NCBI GenBank assembly: GCA_958403395.1
Contig: CATXXF010000048.1
Location: 1 to 13,637 of the forward strand
Reading direction: 5' to 3'
DNA: 13,637 nt
From: an uncultured Collinsella sp.
GTDB lineage: Bacteria; Actinomycetota; Coriobacteriia; Coriobacteriales; Coriobacteriaceae
Shown: one piece after another, positions 1-6,799 of the stretch
How the letters are laid out: each line of letters opens with the position of its first letter
Numbering within the stretch: position 1 is the first letter of the stretch
The notes under the pieces: generated by a model
The model's database searches: none
Told to the model about the DNA's origin: nothing
The model's input: only the letters and a program-made list of their open reading frames with translations
Program-made: the position numbers and the translations under genes

Positions 1-83
1 TCAAGTCCATCTCCGTGTCTTCCACCATGGGTCCTGGCGTCAAGGTCGATCCCGCTGTCCAGCGTGACTTCCTGGCTGAGTAA
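1..83 (+). CDS. rplA: 50S ribosomal protein L1, C-terminal end (partial)
   Basis: Reading from base 3, the frame gives KSISVSSTMGPGVKVDP and then AVQRDFLAE before TAA at 81-83. The segment 'K-S-(I/V)-(S/T)-(V/I)-S-(S/T)-T-M-G-G-V' is the well-known C-terminal strand of bacterial ribosomal protein L1. L1 binds 23S rRNA at the L1 stalk and helps release of deacylated tRNA; in many bacteria it also represses its own operon. Only about 26 residues are visible, so the start, RNA-binding face and operon partners (usually rplK upstream) lie outside the window. A strong terminator follows 36 bases after the stop, so this is the last gene of its transcript. The next gene is convergent. Identification rests on a short but highly conserved tail. 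Confidence 0.88.
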   Translation, partial: KSISVSSTMGPGVKVDPAVQRDFLAE

Positions 84-119
84 CTGCTAGTTACTGCTTG
101 AGCAAAGCAAGCATTGCTA

Positions 120-158
120 AAGAAACCCGGTTCTGCCTTGCGCAGGACCGGGTTTCTT
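120..158 (+). terminator. Rho-independent terminator after rplA
   Basis: A 17-bp stem (120-136 with 142-158) with one G-U pair closes a 5-base loop. The outer arm is AAGAAACCCGG paired with CCGGGTTTCTT. The T-rich 3' arm acts as the usual tail. It lies 36 bases after the rplA stop. Confidence 0.85.
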
Positions 159-171
159 GCTATCGCGTCAA

Positions 172-210
172 AACCACCTCAAAGGGGACAGTGTCCCCTT
201 TGAGGTGGTT
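172..210 (-). terminator. Perfect 19-bp palindromic terminator of the phosphoesterase operon
   Basis: Bases 172-190 are an exact reverse complement of 192-210, with a single central base. On the minus strand the stem is followed by TTTT (plus-strand AAAA at 170-173), which fits a rho-independent terminator. The TAA stop of the minus-strand gene (209-211) lies partly inside the first arm. The core CAAAGGGGACA is shared with the hairpin at 2888-2926. The terminator faces the rplA terminator across about 13 bases, so the convergent transcripts are insulated. Confidence 0.85.
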
Positions 211-919
211 ACCAGGGTGTTCTTGCGGTTGAGGACTCGATTGCCTCGTGGCGTTTGAGCTCCCGGCGCATGGTTTGCGAATTGAGCCAGGCTGCCTGCC
301 AGCCACGGATGGGGTAGCGCGTCTGGTCGAGCTCAAACTGTGTATAGCCGCAGGCGTTGATGATCGTCGTTCCACACACATGCTGACGCTCGCGCTGAAA
401 ATCGCAACCGTAGCTTTGGTGCACATGCCCGTGCACCATGTAGTCGGGATTCCAGGATTCGAGTGCTGTGTTAAAGCACTCGAACCCTCGATGCGGCAGA
501 TCGTCCAGATCACCCATACCGGCGGCGGGTGCATGGGTAAGCAGAATGTCGCACCCGCCGACCATCCTAACCTTACGCGACAGCTTACGCATGCGCTTGG
601 ACATCTCGCGTTCGGTGTACATGTTGGCGCCGTCGCGATAACGCATGGACCCGCCAAGGCCCGCAATGCGAATCCCTCGGTACGTGTACACGCTGTCTTC
701 TACGCAGATACATCCGCCCGGTGCATGACGTGCGTAGCGGTCATCGTGATTGCCGCGCACGTAGATGAGCGGTTTGTTGATGACCGTGACCAAAAACTCA
801 AGATAGTCCGGGTCCAGATCGCCAGCGGACAAAATCAGGTCGACTCCCTCAAAGCGTTCCTTGCGAAAGCACTCCCAAAGGCATCGTTCTTCGGTATCGG
901 CTATGGCAAGGATTTTCAT
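209..919 (-). CDS. Calcineurin-like metallophosphoesterase
   Basis: A 236-residue protein with the metallophosphoesterase motif series in order: IAD (D8), GDLD (residues 33-36), GNHDD (56-60), THAP (128-131) and HGHVH (163-167). These residues bind two metal ions, and family members hydrolyse phosphomono- or diesters. The first motif, usually D-x-H, reads D8-T-E10, so one metal ligand differs from the textbook form. No signal peptide or membrane segment is seen, so it should be cytoplasmic. Its ATG overlaps the TGA of the upstream gene (ATGA), which implies translational coupling and joint expression with the BMP-domain protein. The stop codon sits in the arm of the terminator at 172-210. The true substrate cannot be read from the sequence. 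Members of this superfamily include cyclic-nucleotide and dinucleotide hydrolases as well as general phosphatases. Confidence 0.85.
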   Translation of the reverse strand: MKILAIADTEERCLWECFRKERFEGVDLILSAGDLDPDYLEFLVTVINKPLIYVRGNHDDRYARHAPGGCICVEDSVYTYRGIRIAGLGGSMRYRDGANMYTEREMSKRMRKLSRKVRMVGGCDILLTHAPAAGMGDLDDLPHRGFECFNTALESWNPDYMVHGHVHQSYGCDFQRERQHVCGTTIINACGYTQFELDQTRYPIRGWQAAWLNSQTMRRELKRHEAIESSTARTPW

Positions 920-2832
920 AGGGCAGGGACTTTCGGCTCATCGTCGAGCTGCGGAATGGTGCCTACCACGTTGTCCGCCAGCCAATCCATCTCGACAATC
1001 TGCGTGCTCGGCAGCGGAGGGAAGCCTTCGATCTGTACCACGCCGTTCTGGCTATGGAGCTCGCCGCCAAAGGGGTTGATGGATCCCTCAACAATGCCGT
1101 TGCGGAGCAACTGCACGAGTTTGCGCGTCTGGTAGGGTAGGCCCGGAGCGTAACGGATGTCGATAACGCCGGAGCTCATGCCGTACCAGTAGTTGACGGC
1201 ACGCACTTGGTTGTCGTCGCTGGTCTCGTCCCACGTGCCGTGCAGAAGGCTGCGAACGATGAGCTCGTAGTAACGGCCCCAGTTCCATACGGGCATGGCG
1301 ATGCCGGTGACTTTGCCGTCGACCAAGCGGTGAAGCCCGTAGGCCGTTGGGTCTTCGAGCGACTTTGACATGTCAGCGCCGGTCATGACGCTTACGCTTT
1401 CGCGGCACATGGCTTCGGCAAGACCACCGGCGGGAACATCGCCCCAGGTGAGGATGACCTGCGCGCGCGGGTCGAGCAGCGAGGCGCCAATCGCAAAGGC
1501 GTTGATCTCGCTGAGTGCGCCCGAGGCGAAGACCGACGCGTGGTAGCCGATGCGGTGGTTGTCCGCCATGCTGGCGGCAAGGGCGCCCAGGAGGAACTTG
1601 GCCTCGTACATCTTGCCAAAGTACGAACGGACGCTTTGATGGGGAAGGCCGATAGAGCAGTTGAGGAACCGAACCCGGGGATACTCAACGGCAGCCCTGA
1701 GCGTGTATTCCATCAGGCGGTGCGAGGTCGAGAAGATGGCGTTTGCCCCATGTTTGACAGCCGTTTCCACGGCGGCGTAGAACATGTCCGGATCGTGACA
1801 GTCCTCGAACGCCTCGGTGCGCACGATACCGTCAAAGTGCTCATCGAGATACTGACGCCCTTGGTCGTGCAGGCTGTCCCAGCTCGACGTCGCACAGGGG
1901 AACTCATGGATAAAGGCGATGCGCAGGGGGTTAGCCGCCGAATAGACGGTCTTGCCCATAAAGAAGTTGAGCACGCCGGAGGTGGACTTGGCGGGCGCCT
2001 TTTCCTCGTCGACGCTCGGTGCTTCGACAAGATCGACCTTGTCCTCGTCATTTTTGCCGGCAATAACCAGCTCGCGCCAGATCTTGCACAGGCGGTTTAC
2101 GACTATATCCGTCGGCGTATCCAGCAGGCGGTCCTGGTTGTACACATTGAGGTAGACGAGCATGGCGTCGGCGGGCGTAATGTCCAGGTGGTCGCCGCCT
2201 GCGCGAAGGTAGGCGCGCTTAAAGAGCAGGAAGGTGTGGCGCAGGTAGTCGACCTTTTTCTGCGGCCATTTTTCGATAAGGTTCTGACCGAGCATCTTGG
2301 CGAGCGTCTCGTAGCTTCCCTCACGCGAGAACTCGATCTCGTATAGGGGGCAGACGCGCCAAAACGCGCAGAACTCGCCGTACAGGCGGCTTTCGACGGA
2401 ATCCCATGTGCCGGGGTAGAGACGGGTGACCTTGGCCGAAACCGTCGGGGCGTCCAGGAATTTGAGGACACTGACGCGTTTGTTGCCTTCCTGGACATAG
2501 AACCGATGCATGAACTCGGTGACGATGATGGGGTCGCGATAACCCTCGGTTACCTGGATGTCGTAGAGGTTGGACCACTTGCGGGCGAACTCGGTGCCAA
2601 ACGGCAGTAGGGGCATAAAGTTGCATGAAAAGGCGGACTGACGGCCCTTGGTAACCGTACCGACGACCATTTCGAGCGGAATGTCTCTCAGGCCGACATT
2701 CTCTCGCTGGCCTAAGGGGAGCTGGGCAACCAAGCTATCGAGGTCCGTGAGGTACGGATACTCGCTTTGACTAATGGCGCGTCGACGTCCTTGCTCGCCG
2801 CGCTTGCTTGCTTGACGGTAGGCCTCTTCCAT
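916..2832 (-). CDS. Cytoplasmic BMP/PnrA-like protein with N-terminal ParB-like segment
   Basis: A 638-residue protein. Residues 303 to about 610 resemble the BMP (basic membrane protein, PnrA/Med) periplasmic-binding fold that normally binds nucleosides: 'LRIAFIHE' opens the domain, and 'KFLLGALAASMADNHRIGYH' corresponds to the 'AG-aA--s-tgkvG' core. Unlike classic BMP lipoproteins it has no signal peptide or lipobox; it starts MEEAYRQASKRGEQGRRR. Residues about 45-130 end in FYVQEGNKRVSVLKF, which looks like the ParB/Srx-type 'GN-R--A---L' motif. Residues 140-255 appear helical, followed by an acidic, proline-containing linker (260-285). AAGGGAG lies 7 bases before the ATG, supporting this start. 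The gene is first in an operon with the metallophosphoesterase. Related long, leaderless BMP proteins are known in Clostridia-type genomes, usually annotated as 'BMP family ABC transporter substrate-binding protein'. That name is probably misleading here, because no permease or ATPase is adjacent and the protein is not exported. An intracellular nucleoside sensor is an inference. Confidence 0.75.
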   Translation of the reverse strand: MEEAYRQASKRGEQGRRRAISQSEYPYLTDLDSLVAQLPLGQRENVGLRDIPLEMVVGTVTKGRQSAFSCNFMPLLPFGTEFARKWSNLYDIQVTEGYRDPIIVTEFMHRFYVQEGNKRVSVLKFLDAPTVSAKVTRLYPGTWDSVESRLYGEFCAFWRVCPLYEIEFSREGSYETLAKMLGQNLIEKWPQKKVDYLRHTFLLFKRAYLRAGGDHLDITPADAMLVYLNVYNQDRLLDTPTDIVVNRLCKIWRELVIAGKNDEDKVDLVEAPSVDEEKAPAKSTSGVLNFFMGKTVYSAANPLRIAFIHEFPCATSSWDSLHDQGRQYLDEHFDGIVRTEAFEDCHDPDMFYAAVETAVKHGANAIFSTSHRLMEYTLRAAVEYPRVRFLNCSIGLPHQSVRSYFGKMYEAKFLLGALAASMADNHRIGYHASVFASGALSEINAFAIGASLLDPRAQVILTWGDVPAGGLAEAMCRESVSVMTGADMSKSLEDPTAYGLHRLVDGKVTGIAMPVWNWGRYYELIVRSLLHGTWDETSDDNQVRAVNYWYGMSSGVIDIRYAPGLPYQTRKLVQLLRNGIVEGSINPFGGELHSQNGVVQIEGFPPLPSTQIVEMDWLADNVVGTIPQLDDEPKVPAL

Positions 2833-2859
2833 GATGTTGCTCCCTTAGTCGTTTAAACA

Positions 2860-2888
2860 ACTATATGAACCATGGTACCACGAATGAA
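2860..2888 (-). promoter_or_regulatory. Possible promoter of the BMP/phosphoesterase operon
   Basis: On the minus strand TATAGT (2865-2860) is a fair -10 box. A weak TTCATT lies 17 bases upstream (2888-2883) and only half matches TTGACA. A start would fall near 2853, giving a leader of about 20 bases ending in AAGGGAG. The -35 touches the terminator of the preceding gene. Confidence 0.35.
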
Positions 2889-2926
2889 AACCACAACAAA
2901 GGTGCCTGTCCCCTTTGTGGTGGTTT
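2888..2926 (-). terminator. Terminator of the MscS gene, GGGGACAG hairpin type
   Basis: Bases 2888-2902 pair with 2912-2926 (15 bp, one mismatch) around a 9-base loop. On the minus strand the stem is followed by TTTT. The TAA stop of the channel gene (2925-2927) overlaps the first arm. On the minus strand it reads TAAACCACCACAAAGGGGAC and then AGGCACC, closely matching the hairpin at 172-210. Confidence 0.82.
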
Positions 2927-3692
2927 AGGCAATGATGGGGGCGATGGCGCGGATGCAGACGTCGGCAGCGGTGAAAGTGGTGCTGTCGTCGCTGACGATA
3001 AAGATGATCTTGCCCTTAATGCCAAAGTCGCCGATCTCGCTAAAGAGCACATACGGCTCCTTGTCAAAGCCCGAGATGGGAAGCACGGCGGCCTTGGTGG
3101 CGCTGGTCAGCTCGTCTGCCAGCACGTCAAGGGAAGCCCACTTAGACGTGTCCTTTACGGCAACGGGCACGGCCACGCGTCCAAAGGGCATCAAATGCAC
3201 GAGCGTGTTCTTGGAGATGTTGGAGTTGGGCACAATGATGGTCTGTCCACAGGCATCCTCAATCGTTGTATGACGCCAAGTGATGTCTTGGACCACGCCG
3301 GATACGCCGCCGACCTCGATATTGTCGCCGGGTTTGATGATGCCCATAAAGGTCACTTGCATGCCGCCGATAAGGTTTGACAGCGTGTCCTGAAAGCCGA
3401 GCGAGATGGCGATGCCGCCGACGCCAAGAGCGGCGACGAGCGCGTTTGCGTTAATGCCAAAGCAGTTGTCGAGGATAAAGCTGCCGCCGATCATCCAAAT
3501 GACGGCGCGCGCGATGTTGATGAAGATACTCGATGCCGGAAGCGGGTTATCGTCTCGGTTAAGCAGATGATTCAGGGTCTTGGATACGACCTTGGCGGCG
3601 ACGGCGGTGCCTATCGCCAAGATGACGGCCCAGATGATGTTGTGGACCCACCGTTGCTCAAAGAAATGAAGAATCGGCTCAAACAAATCCAT
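2925..3692 (-). CDS. MscS-family mechanosensitive ion channel
   Basis: A 255-residue membrane protein, slightly shorter than E. coli MscS (286). Three hydrophobic segments are visible: about 18-38, 55-80 and 83-111. The third contains ALVAALGVGGIAISLGFQD, the glycine/alanine-rich pore helix typical of MscS. It is followed by LSNLIGGM and the beta domain signature 'IIKPGDNIEVGGVSGVVQDITWRHTTI'. PNSNI (residues 155-159) is also a family hallmark. Such channels open when membrane tension rises and release solutes during osmotic downshock. AGGAGG (3703-3708) lies 10 bases before the ATG. The gene is single, with hairpins on both sides. The N-terminus is short, as in the smallest three-helix members. 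There is no sign of a cyclic-nucleotide-binding or other extra domain. Confidence 0.93.
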   Translation of the reverse strand: MDLFEPILHFFEQRWVHNIIWAVILAIGTAVAAKVVSKTLNHLLNRDDNPLPASSIFINIARAVIWMIGGSFILDNCFGINANALVAALGVGGIAISLGFQDTLSNLIGGMQVTFMGIIKPGDNIEVGGVSGVVQDITWRHTTIEDACGQTIIVPNSNISKNTLVHLMPFGRVAVPVAVKDTSKWASLDVLADELTSATKAAVLPISGFDKEPYVLFSEIGDFGIKGKIIFIVSDDSTTFTAADVCIRAIAPIIA

Positions 3693-3736
3693 GTAGGGAA
3701 AACCTCCTTATGATCGTCCAACCATGATACCCACCA

Positions 3737-3770
3737 AGAAGCCCGTCCGATCAAATTCGGACGGGCTTCT
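3737..3770 (-). terminator. Terminator after the 5'-nucleotidase gene
   Basis: A perfect 14-bp stem (AGAAGCCCGTCCGA with its complement, 3737-3750 and 3757-3770) encloses a 6-base loop. It lies about 50 bases after the minus-strand stop at 3822. The T tract is short (CTTCTTGG on the minus strand), so termination may be incomplete. It also separates this gene from the channel gene's start. Confidence 0.7.
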
Positions 3771-3821
3771 GTGCTCGATATAAGGTTTACGCGGCGGGGC
3801 TGTAAGGCCCGGCGGTGTAGC

Positions 3822-5846
3822 TTAGCGTCGACGCTTCCAGATAATGCCGAGCATGATGACGATGATGCCGCCGATAAGGCACGCGCCAACTACTGCCAGC
3901 GTGCGGTCTCCCGTTGCGGCAAGCTTACCGGTCGTCTTCTTGGTGATGACCTTCGTGGTCGTCGTGTCCGTCTTAGGCGAGGGCTTAGGCGTCGGGGCCG
4001 GTGTGGGCGTGGGGTCCACGGCAGCGGAGCCAAAGCTGATGGTGCCCGCGAGCCCGGCCATCTTGCTCTCCCAGCCGTTCTGCCCGATCAGCGCCCTTAG
4101 CGCTGACTCGCAGGTACCCCACTCGGTGTACTTGGTGGCGTGTGCAAAGGTGGGAAAGTCGGTCGTGTTGGTGATGATGTAGTTGTTGGTGGCGACGGTA
4201 TAGGTCTTGGCGGGGTCGAGCGTGCTGCCGTCTTTGGTGAGTGTGGCACTCACAATGCGCTTGCCCTCGGGCTGTGTCCAATCAATCGTCACGTTGATGC
4301 CGCCAAAGGAGAGAACGCTGCCAGAGTCATCGCGCCACTTGTACTTGTCTTGCGCCTCCTGCTCGGTGTGACCGGCCGCCACATAAGCCTGCTGAAGCTC
4401 GTAGCTGTCGTTGCAATCGTCGCTGATTTGTAGCGAGTGCTCGAGCGCTGCGAGGAAGTCCGCGCCGGTCATGGCCCAGGTCTCCACGGTGTTGCCGTAG
4501 GGCGAGATGGCGATGACGTTGCCGGCGGTCACGTTGCCCGCCGCGATGCCGCCGCGGATGCCGCCAGCGTTTTCGATAGCGAGGTCCGCGCCCGTCAGGT
4601 CAAGATAGGAGCTGCAAATCACGTGGCCGATGGTCTGGGCCTTGGTGGTGTCGCCCTCCTTGCTGGGACGGAAATCGGTGGTGCGCACCATTTCCCAACC
4701 ATGCGTGCCTGCGGCGTCCTCGCCGTAGAAATAGTTGGTGGTGGATGTGCCGAGCACCTTGTTCGATTCGTTTTCAAAGTCCTCGTCGAGCGGCTTGATC
4801 TTGTTGCGGACGGCTTCAAGGCGGCTTTGGTAGTCGGAGCCCTTGTCGGGGTCTGCCAAAAGGTCGTTGACGTTCTTGGCGGTGTAGAGCTTCTCGTTGC
4901 TGTCGTCTGCAGGGACCGTGACCGTGTCATCGTCGGTCGTCTCGGTGCCATTCGTGTCGTATTTGTACGGAATGGAAAGCAGTCCCACCTCGGCAAAGGC
5001 ACTGCCCGCCTCGACAACGTGGATTGTCTTGCCGTCGGCTCCCGTCACCTTCTCGTTAAGGTTGATGTGCTCGTGGCCTGCGATAAGGGCATCGACGCCA
5101 CGGAGTCGCGTGGCAAAGGTCTTGGCGTCGAGCGTGTGCGCGATACACACAACAACATCGCAGCCCTCCTTGCGCAGCTGCTCTGCCTCGGCATTGATGG
5201 CGTTCGCGGCACCCGAGAACGACGTACCCGCGACCAGGTCCGCGCGCAGCGAGGATCCCAGCGACTCATCCATGGCGCCCACGACGCCGACCTTGATTTT
5301 GTAGTCGAATGTGGAGTGATCTTCGCTATCCTCCCAGGTGCGATCGAGCGTCTTCGTGATGCTCGAGCTCCATACGCCGCTCGTAGACTTTGCGTTCGCG
5401 CAGAGCATGGCGAAGGGCGTGCCAGTGGTGCTGTAGCCGGTCATGGTGCGGAGTTTGTCCGCGCCGTAGCTCCAGTCGTGGTTACCTGGCGTGGTCGCGT
5501 CGTAGCCGTCGGCATAGAAGGTGTCCATGAGCTCGGCGATGCTCTCGCCCTCGCTCATGGTGGCGAAGGACTGTCCGTGGAAGGTGTCGCCCGCATCGAG
5601 CAAAAGATCGGGGGCGTTGCCCTGGGCGCTATAGAGAACCGCCAGTCCGTCAAAGCCCACAGTGCCAGCGCTCTTGCTTTCGTTGTAGCTGTACTTGTAG
5701 CTGCCGTGGATGTCGTTGGTGTGCATGACGGTCACAGAGCCGTCAATAGCGGCGGGCAGGTTCCCCGCGAAAGCGAGGCTTGGGATGCCTGCGAGCGAGC
5801 CGGCAAACAACGCGGCGGCTAACGCAAGGCGGGGGAGACTTTTCAT
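3822..5846 (-). CDS. Cell-wall-anchored 5'-nucleotidase / UDP-sugar hydrolase family protein
   Basis: A 674-residue exported protein. Residues 1-27 form a signal peptide ending AFA before GNLPA. The metallophosphoesterase domain carries MHTNDIHG (D45, H47), DAGD (84-87), GNHD (121-124), IAHT (235-238) and GHEH (257-260), all the metal ligands of 5'-nucleotidases. The C-terminal substrate-binding domain follows at about 365-600, with NAGGIRGGI (427-433). After a proline/threonine-rich stalk (611-636) come LAATG (642-646), a hydrophobic stretch (649-670) and a KRRR tail. This is a sortase sorting signal of the LAxTG type associated with class E sortases of actinobacteria. The likely job is dephosphorylating extracellular nucleotides, or splitting UDP-sugars, at the cell surface for purine/pyrimidine or phosphate supply. 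AAGGA lies 7 bases before the ATG. The upstream region has AT-rich hexamers (5892-5906) and the inverted repeat CCAGA-atg-TCTGG (5868-5880) but no clear -35. It appears monocistronic. Exact substrate preference is not visible. Confidence 0.92.
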   Translation of the reverse strand: MKSLPRLALAAALFAGSLAGIPSLAFAGNLPAAIDGSVTVMHTNDIHGSYKYSYNESKSAGTVGFDGLAVLYSAQGNAPDLLLDAGDTFHGQSFATMSEGESIAELMDTFYADGYDATTPGNHDWSYGADKLRTMTGYSTTGTPFAMLCANAKSTSGVWSSSITKTLDRTWEDSEDHSTFDYKIKVGVVGAMDESLGSSLRADLVAGTSFSGAANAINAEAEQLRKEGCDVVVCIAHTLDAKTFATRLRGVDALIAGHEHINLNEKVTGADGKTIHVVEAGSAFAEVGLLSIPYKYDTNGTETTDDDTVTVPADDSNEKLYTAKNVNDLLADPDKGSDYQSRLEAVRNKIKPLDEDFENESNKVLGTSTTNYFYGEDAAGTHGWEMVRTTDFRPSKEGDTTKAQTIGHVICSSYLDLTGADLAIENAGGIRGGIAAGNVTAGNVIAISPYGNTVETWAMTGADFLAALEHSLQISDDCNDSYELQQAYVAAGHTEQEAQDKYKWRDDSGSVLSFGGINVTIDWTQPEGKRIVSATLTKDGSTLDPAKTYTVATNNYIITNTTDFPTFAHATKYTEWGTCESALRALIGQNGWESKMAGLAGTISFGSAAVDPTPTPAPTPKPSPKTDTTTTKVITKKTTGKLAATGDRTLAVVGACLIGGIIVIMLGIIWKRRR

Positions 5847-5910
5847 GGCAGTTTCCTTAGTCCTTAGCCAGAATGTCTGGTTGAATATCGGATTATCGAC
5901 ATAATATGCG

Positions 5911-5950
5911 AAAACCGCCGCAAGGGCGTCTGCCCCTTTGCGGCGGTTTT
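5911..5950 (-). terminator. Bidirectional-looking terminator hairpin, variant of the GGGGACAG family
   Basis: AAAACCGCCGCAA (5911-5923) pairs perfectly with TTGCGGCGGTTTT (5938-5950), and a few more G-C pairs are possible inside. T runs follow on both strands. It lies downstream of the ABC ATPase gene and just upstream of the nucleotidase promoter region. On the minus strand its inner part reads GCAAAGGGGCAGACGCCC, close to the core of the hairpins at 172, 2888 and 5966. Confidence 0.75.
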
Positions 5951-5965
5951 GACGTTTGCGCAGAT

Positions 5966-6006
5966 AAAACCTACCAAAATAAACCTGTCCCTTTTTGGCA
6001 GGTTTT
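5966..6006 (-). terminator. Terminator overlapping the stop of the ABC ATPase gene
   Basis: AAAACCTACCAAAA (5966-5979) pairs with TTTTGGCAGGTTTT (5993-6006) with one mismatch around a 13-base loop. On the minus strand it begins at the TAA stop (6007-6005) and reads TAAAACCTGCCAAAAAGGGA followed by CAGG. It thus has the same design as the hairpins at 172-210 and 2888-2926. The larger hairpin at 5911-5950 acts as a second stop 16 bases further on. Confidence 0.65.
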
Positions 6007-6799
6007 AGCTCAGCAGCATGCGGTCGTTGGCGAGCTCGCCGCCCGAGACCTCCTCGAACTTCTGTAGCAGGTCGGCTACGGTGAGCGACTTCTTCTCATC
6101 GCCCGCCACGTCGTAGATCACGTGGCCTTCGTGCATCATGATCAGACGGTTGCCCAGACGGATGGCGTCGTTCATGTTGTGCGTGACCATGAGCGTGGTC
6201 AGGTGGTTCTCGTCGACGATCTCCTCGGTCAGGTTGAGCACCTTAGAGGCCGTCTTGGGGTCGAGGGCCGCCGTGTGCTCGTCGAGCAGCAGCAGGCGCG
6301 GCCTGGTGAGCGTGGCCATCAGCAGGGTGAGTGCCTGGCGCTGGCCGCCCGAGAGCAGGCCGACCTTGGCGTTGAGACGCGTGTCCAGACCAAGGTCCAG
6401 GCGCTTGAGCAGCTCAACGTACTCATCTTTCTCGGCCTTGGTGACGCCCCACGAAAGGCCGCGACGCTGGCCGCGACGCTTGGCGAGGGCCAGGTTCTCA
6501 GCAATCTGCATGTCGGCAGCGGTACCGCGCATGGGGTCCTGAAACACGCGGCCCAGGTACTTGGCGCGCTGCGACTCGCTCAGGCGCGAGATATCGGTGC
6601 CGTCGAGCTCAATAACGCCCGAATCGAGCGGGTACACGCCGGCGATCATGTTGAGCAGCGTGGACTTGCCGGCGCCATTGCCGCCGATCACGGTTACAAA
6701 GTCGCCGTCATTCAGGGTGAGGTCGACGCCGGTGAGCGCGCGCTTCTCGGTGACGGTGCCCTTGTTAAAGGTCTTCTTGACGTGCGAGAGCTTAAGCAT
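6005..6799 (-). CDS. ABC transporter ATP-binding protein (TrpX-type importer)
   Basis: A 264-residue ATPase with every ABC motif: Walker A GGNGAGKST (39-47), Q-loop VFQDP (residue 87 is Q), signature LSGGQ (149-153), Walker B LLLLDE (169-174), D-loop region ALDP and switch H207 in MVTHN. It powers the permease encoded just upstream. The sequence after Walker B is DEHTAALDP rather than the common DEPTSALDP; this variant is usual in ATPases paired with ABC_sub_bind-type lipoproteins. The ATG at 6799 was chosen because AAGGGAG lies 9 bases before it and MLKLSHVKKTF is the normal family start. The reading frame stays open further upstream but has no such support. The start overlaps the permease stop by 8 bases, so the two are translationally coupled. 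The stop overlaps the terminator at 5966-6006. Confidence 0.92.
   Translation of the reverse strand: MLKLSHVKKTFNKGTVTEKRALTGVDLTLNDGDFVTVIGGNGAGKSTLLNMIAGVYPLDSGVIELDGTDISRLSESQRAKYLGRVFQDPMRGTAADMQIAENLALAKRRGQRRGLSWGVTKAEKDEYVELLKRLDLGLDTRLNAKVGLLSGGQRQALTLLMATLTRPRLLLLDEHTAALDPKTASKVLNLTEEIVDENHLTTLMVTHNMNDAIRLGNRLIMMHEGHVIYDVAGDEKKSLTVADLLQKFEEVSGGELANDRMLLS

Noticed and set aside
4437..5822. Long open frame on the plus strand (461 codons) opposite the 5'-nucleotidase
   Set aside because: It lies fully antisense to a gene with complete catalytic motifs, has no family likeness and a valine/glycine-rich composition typical of the shadow frame of a GC-rich gene.
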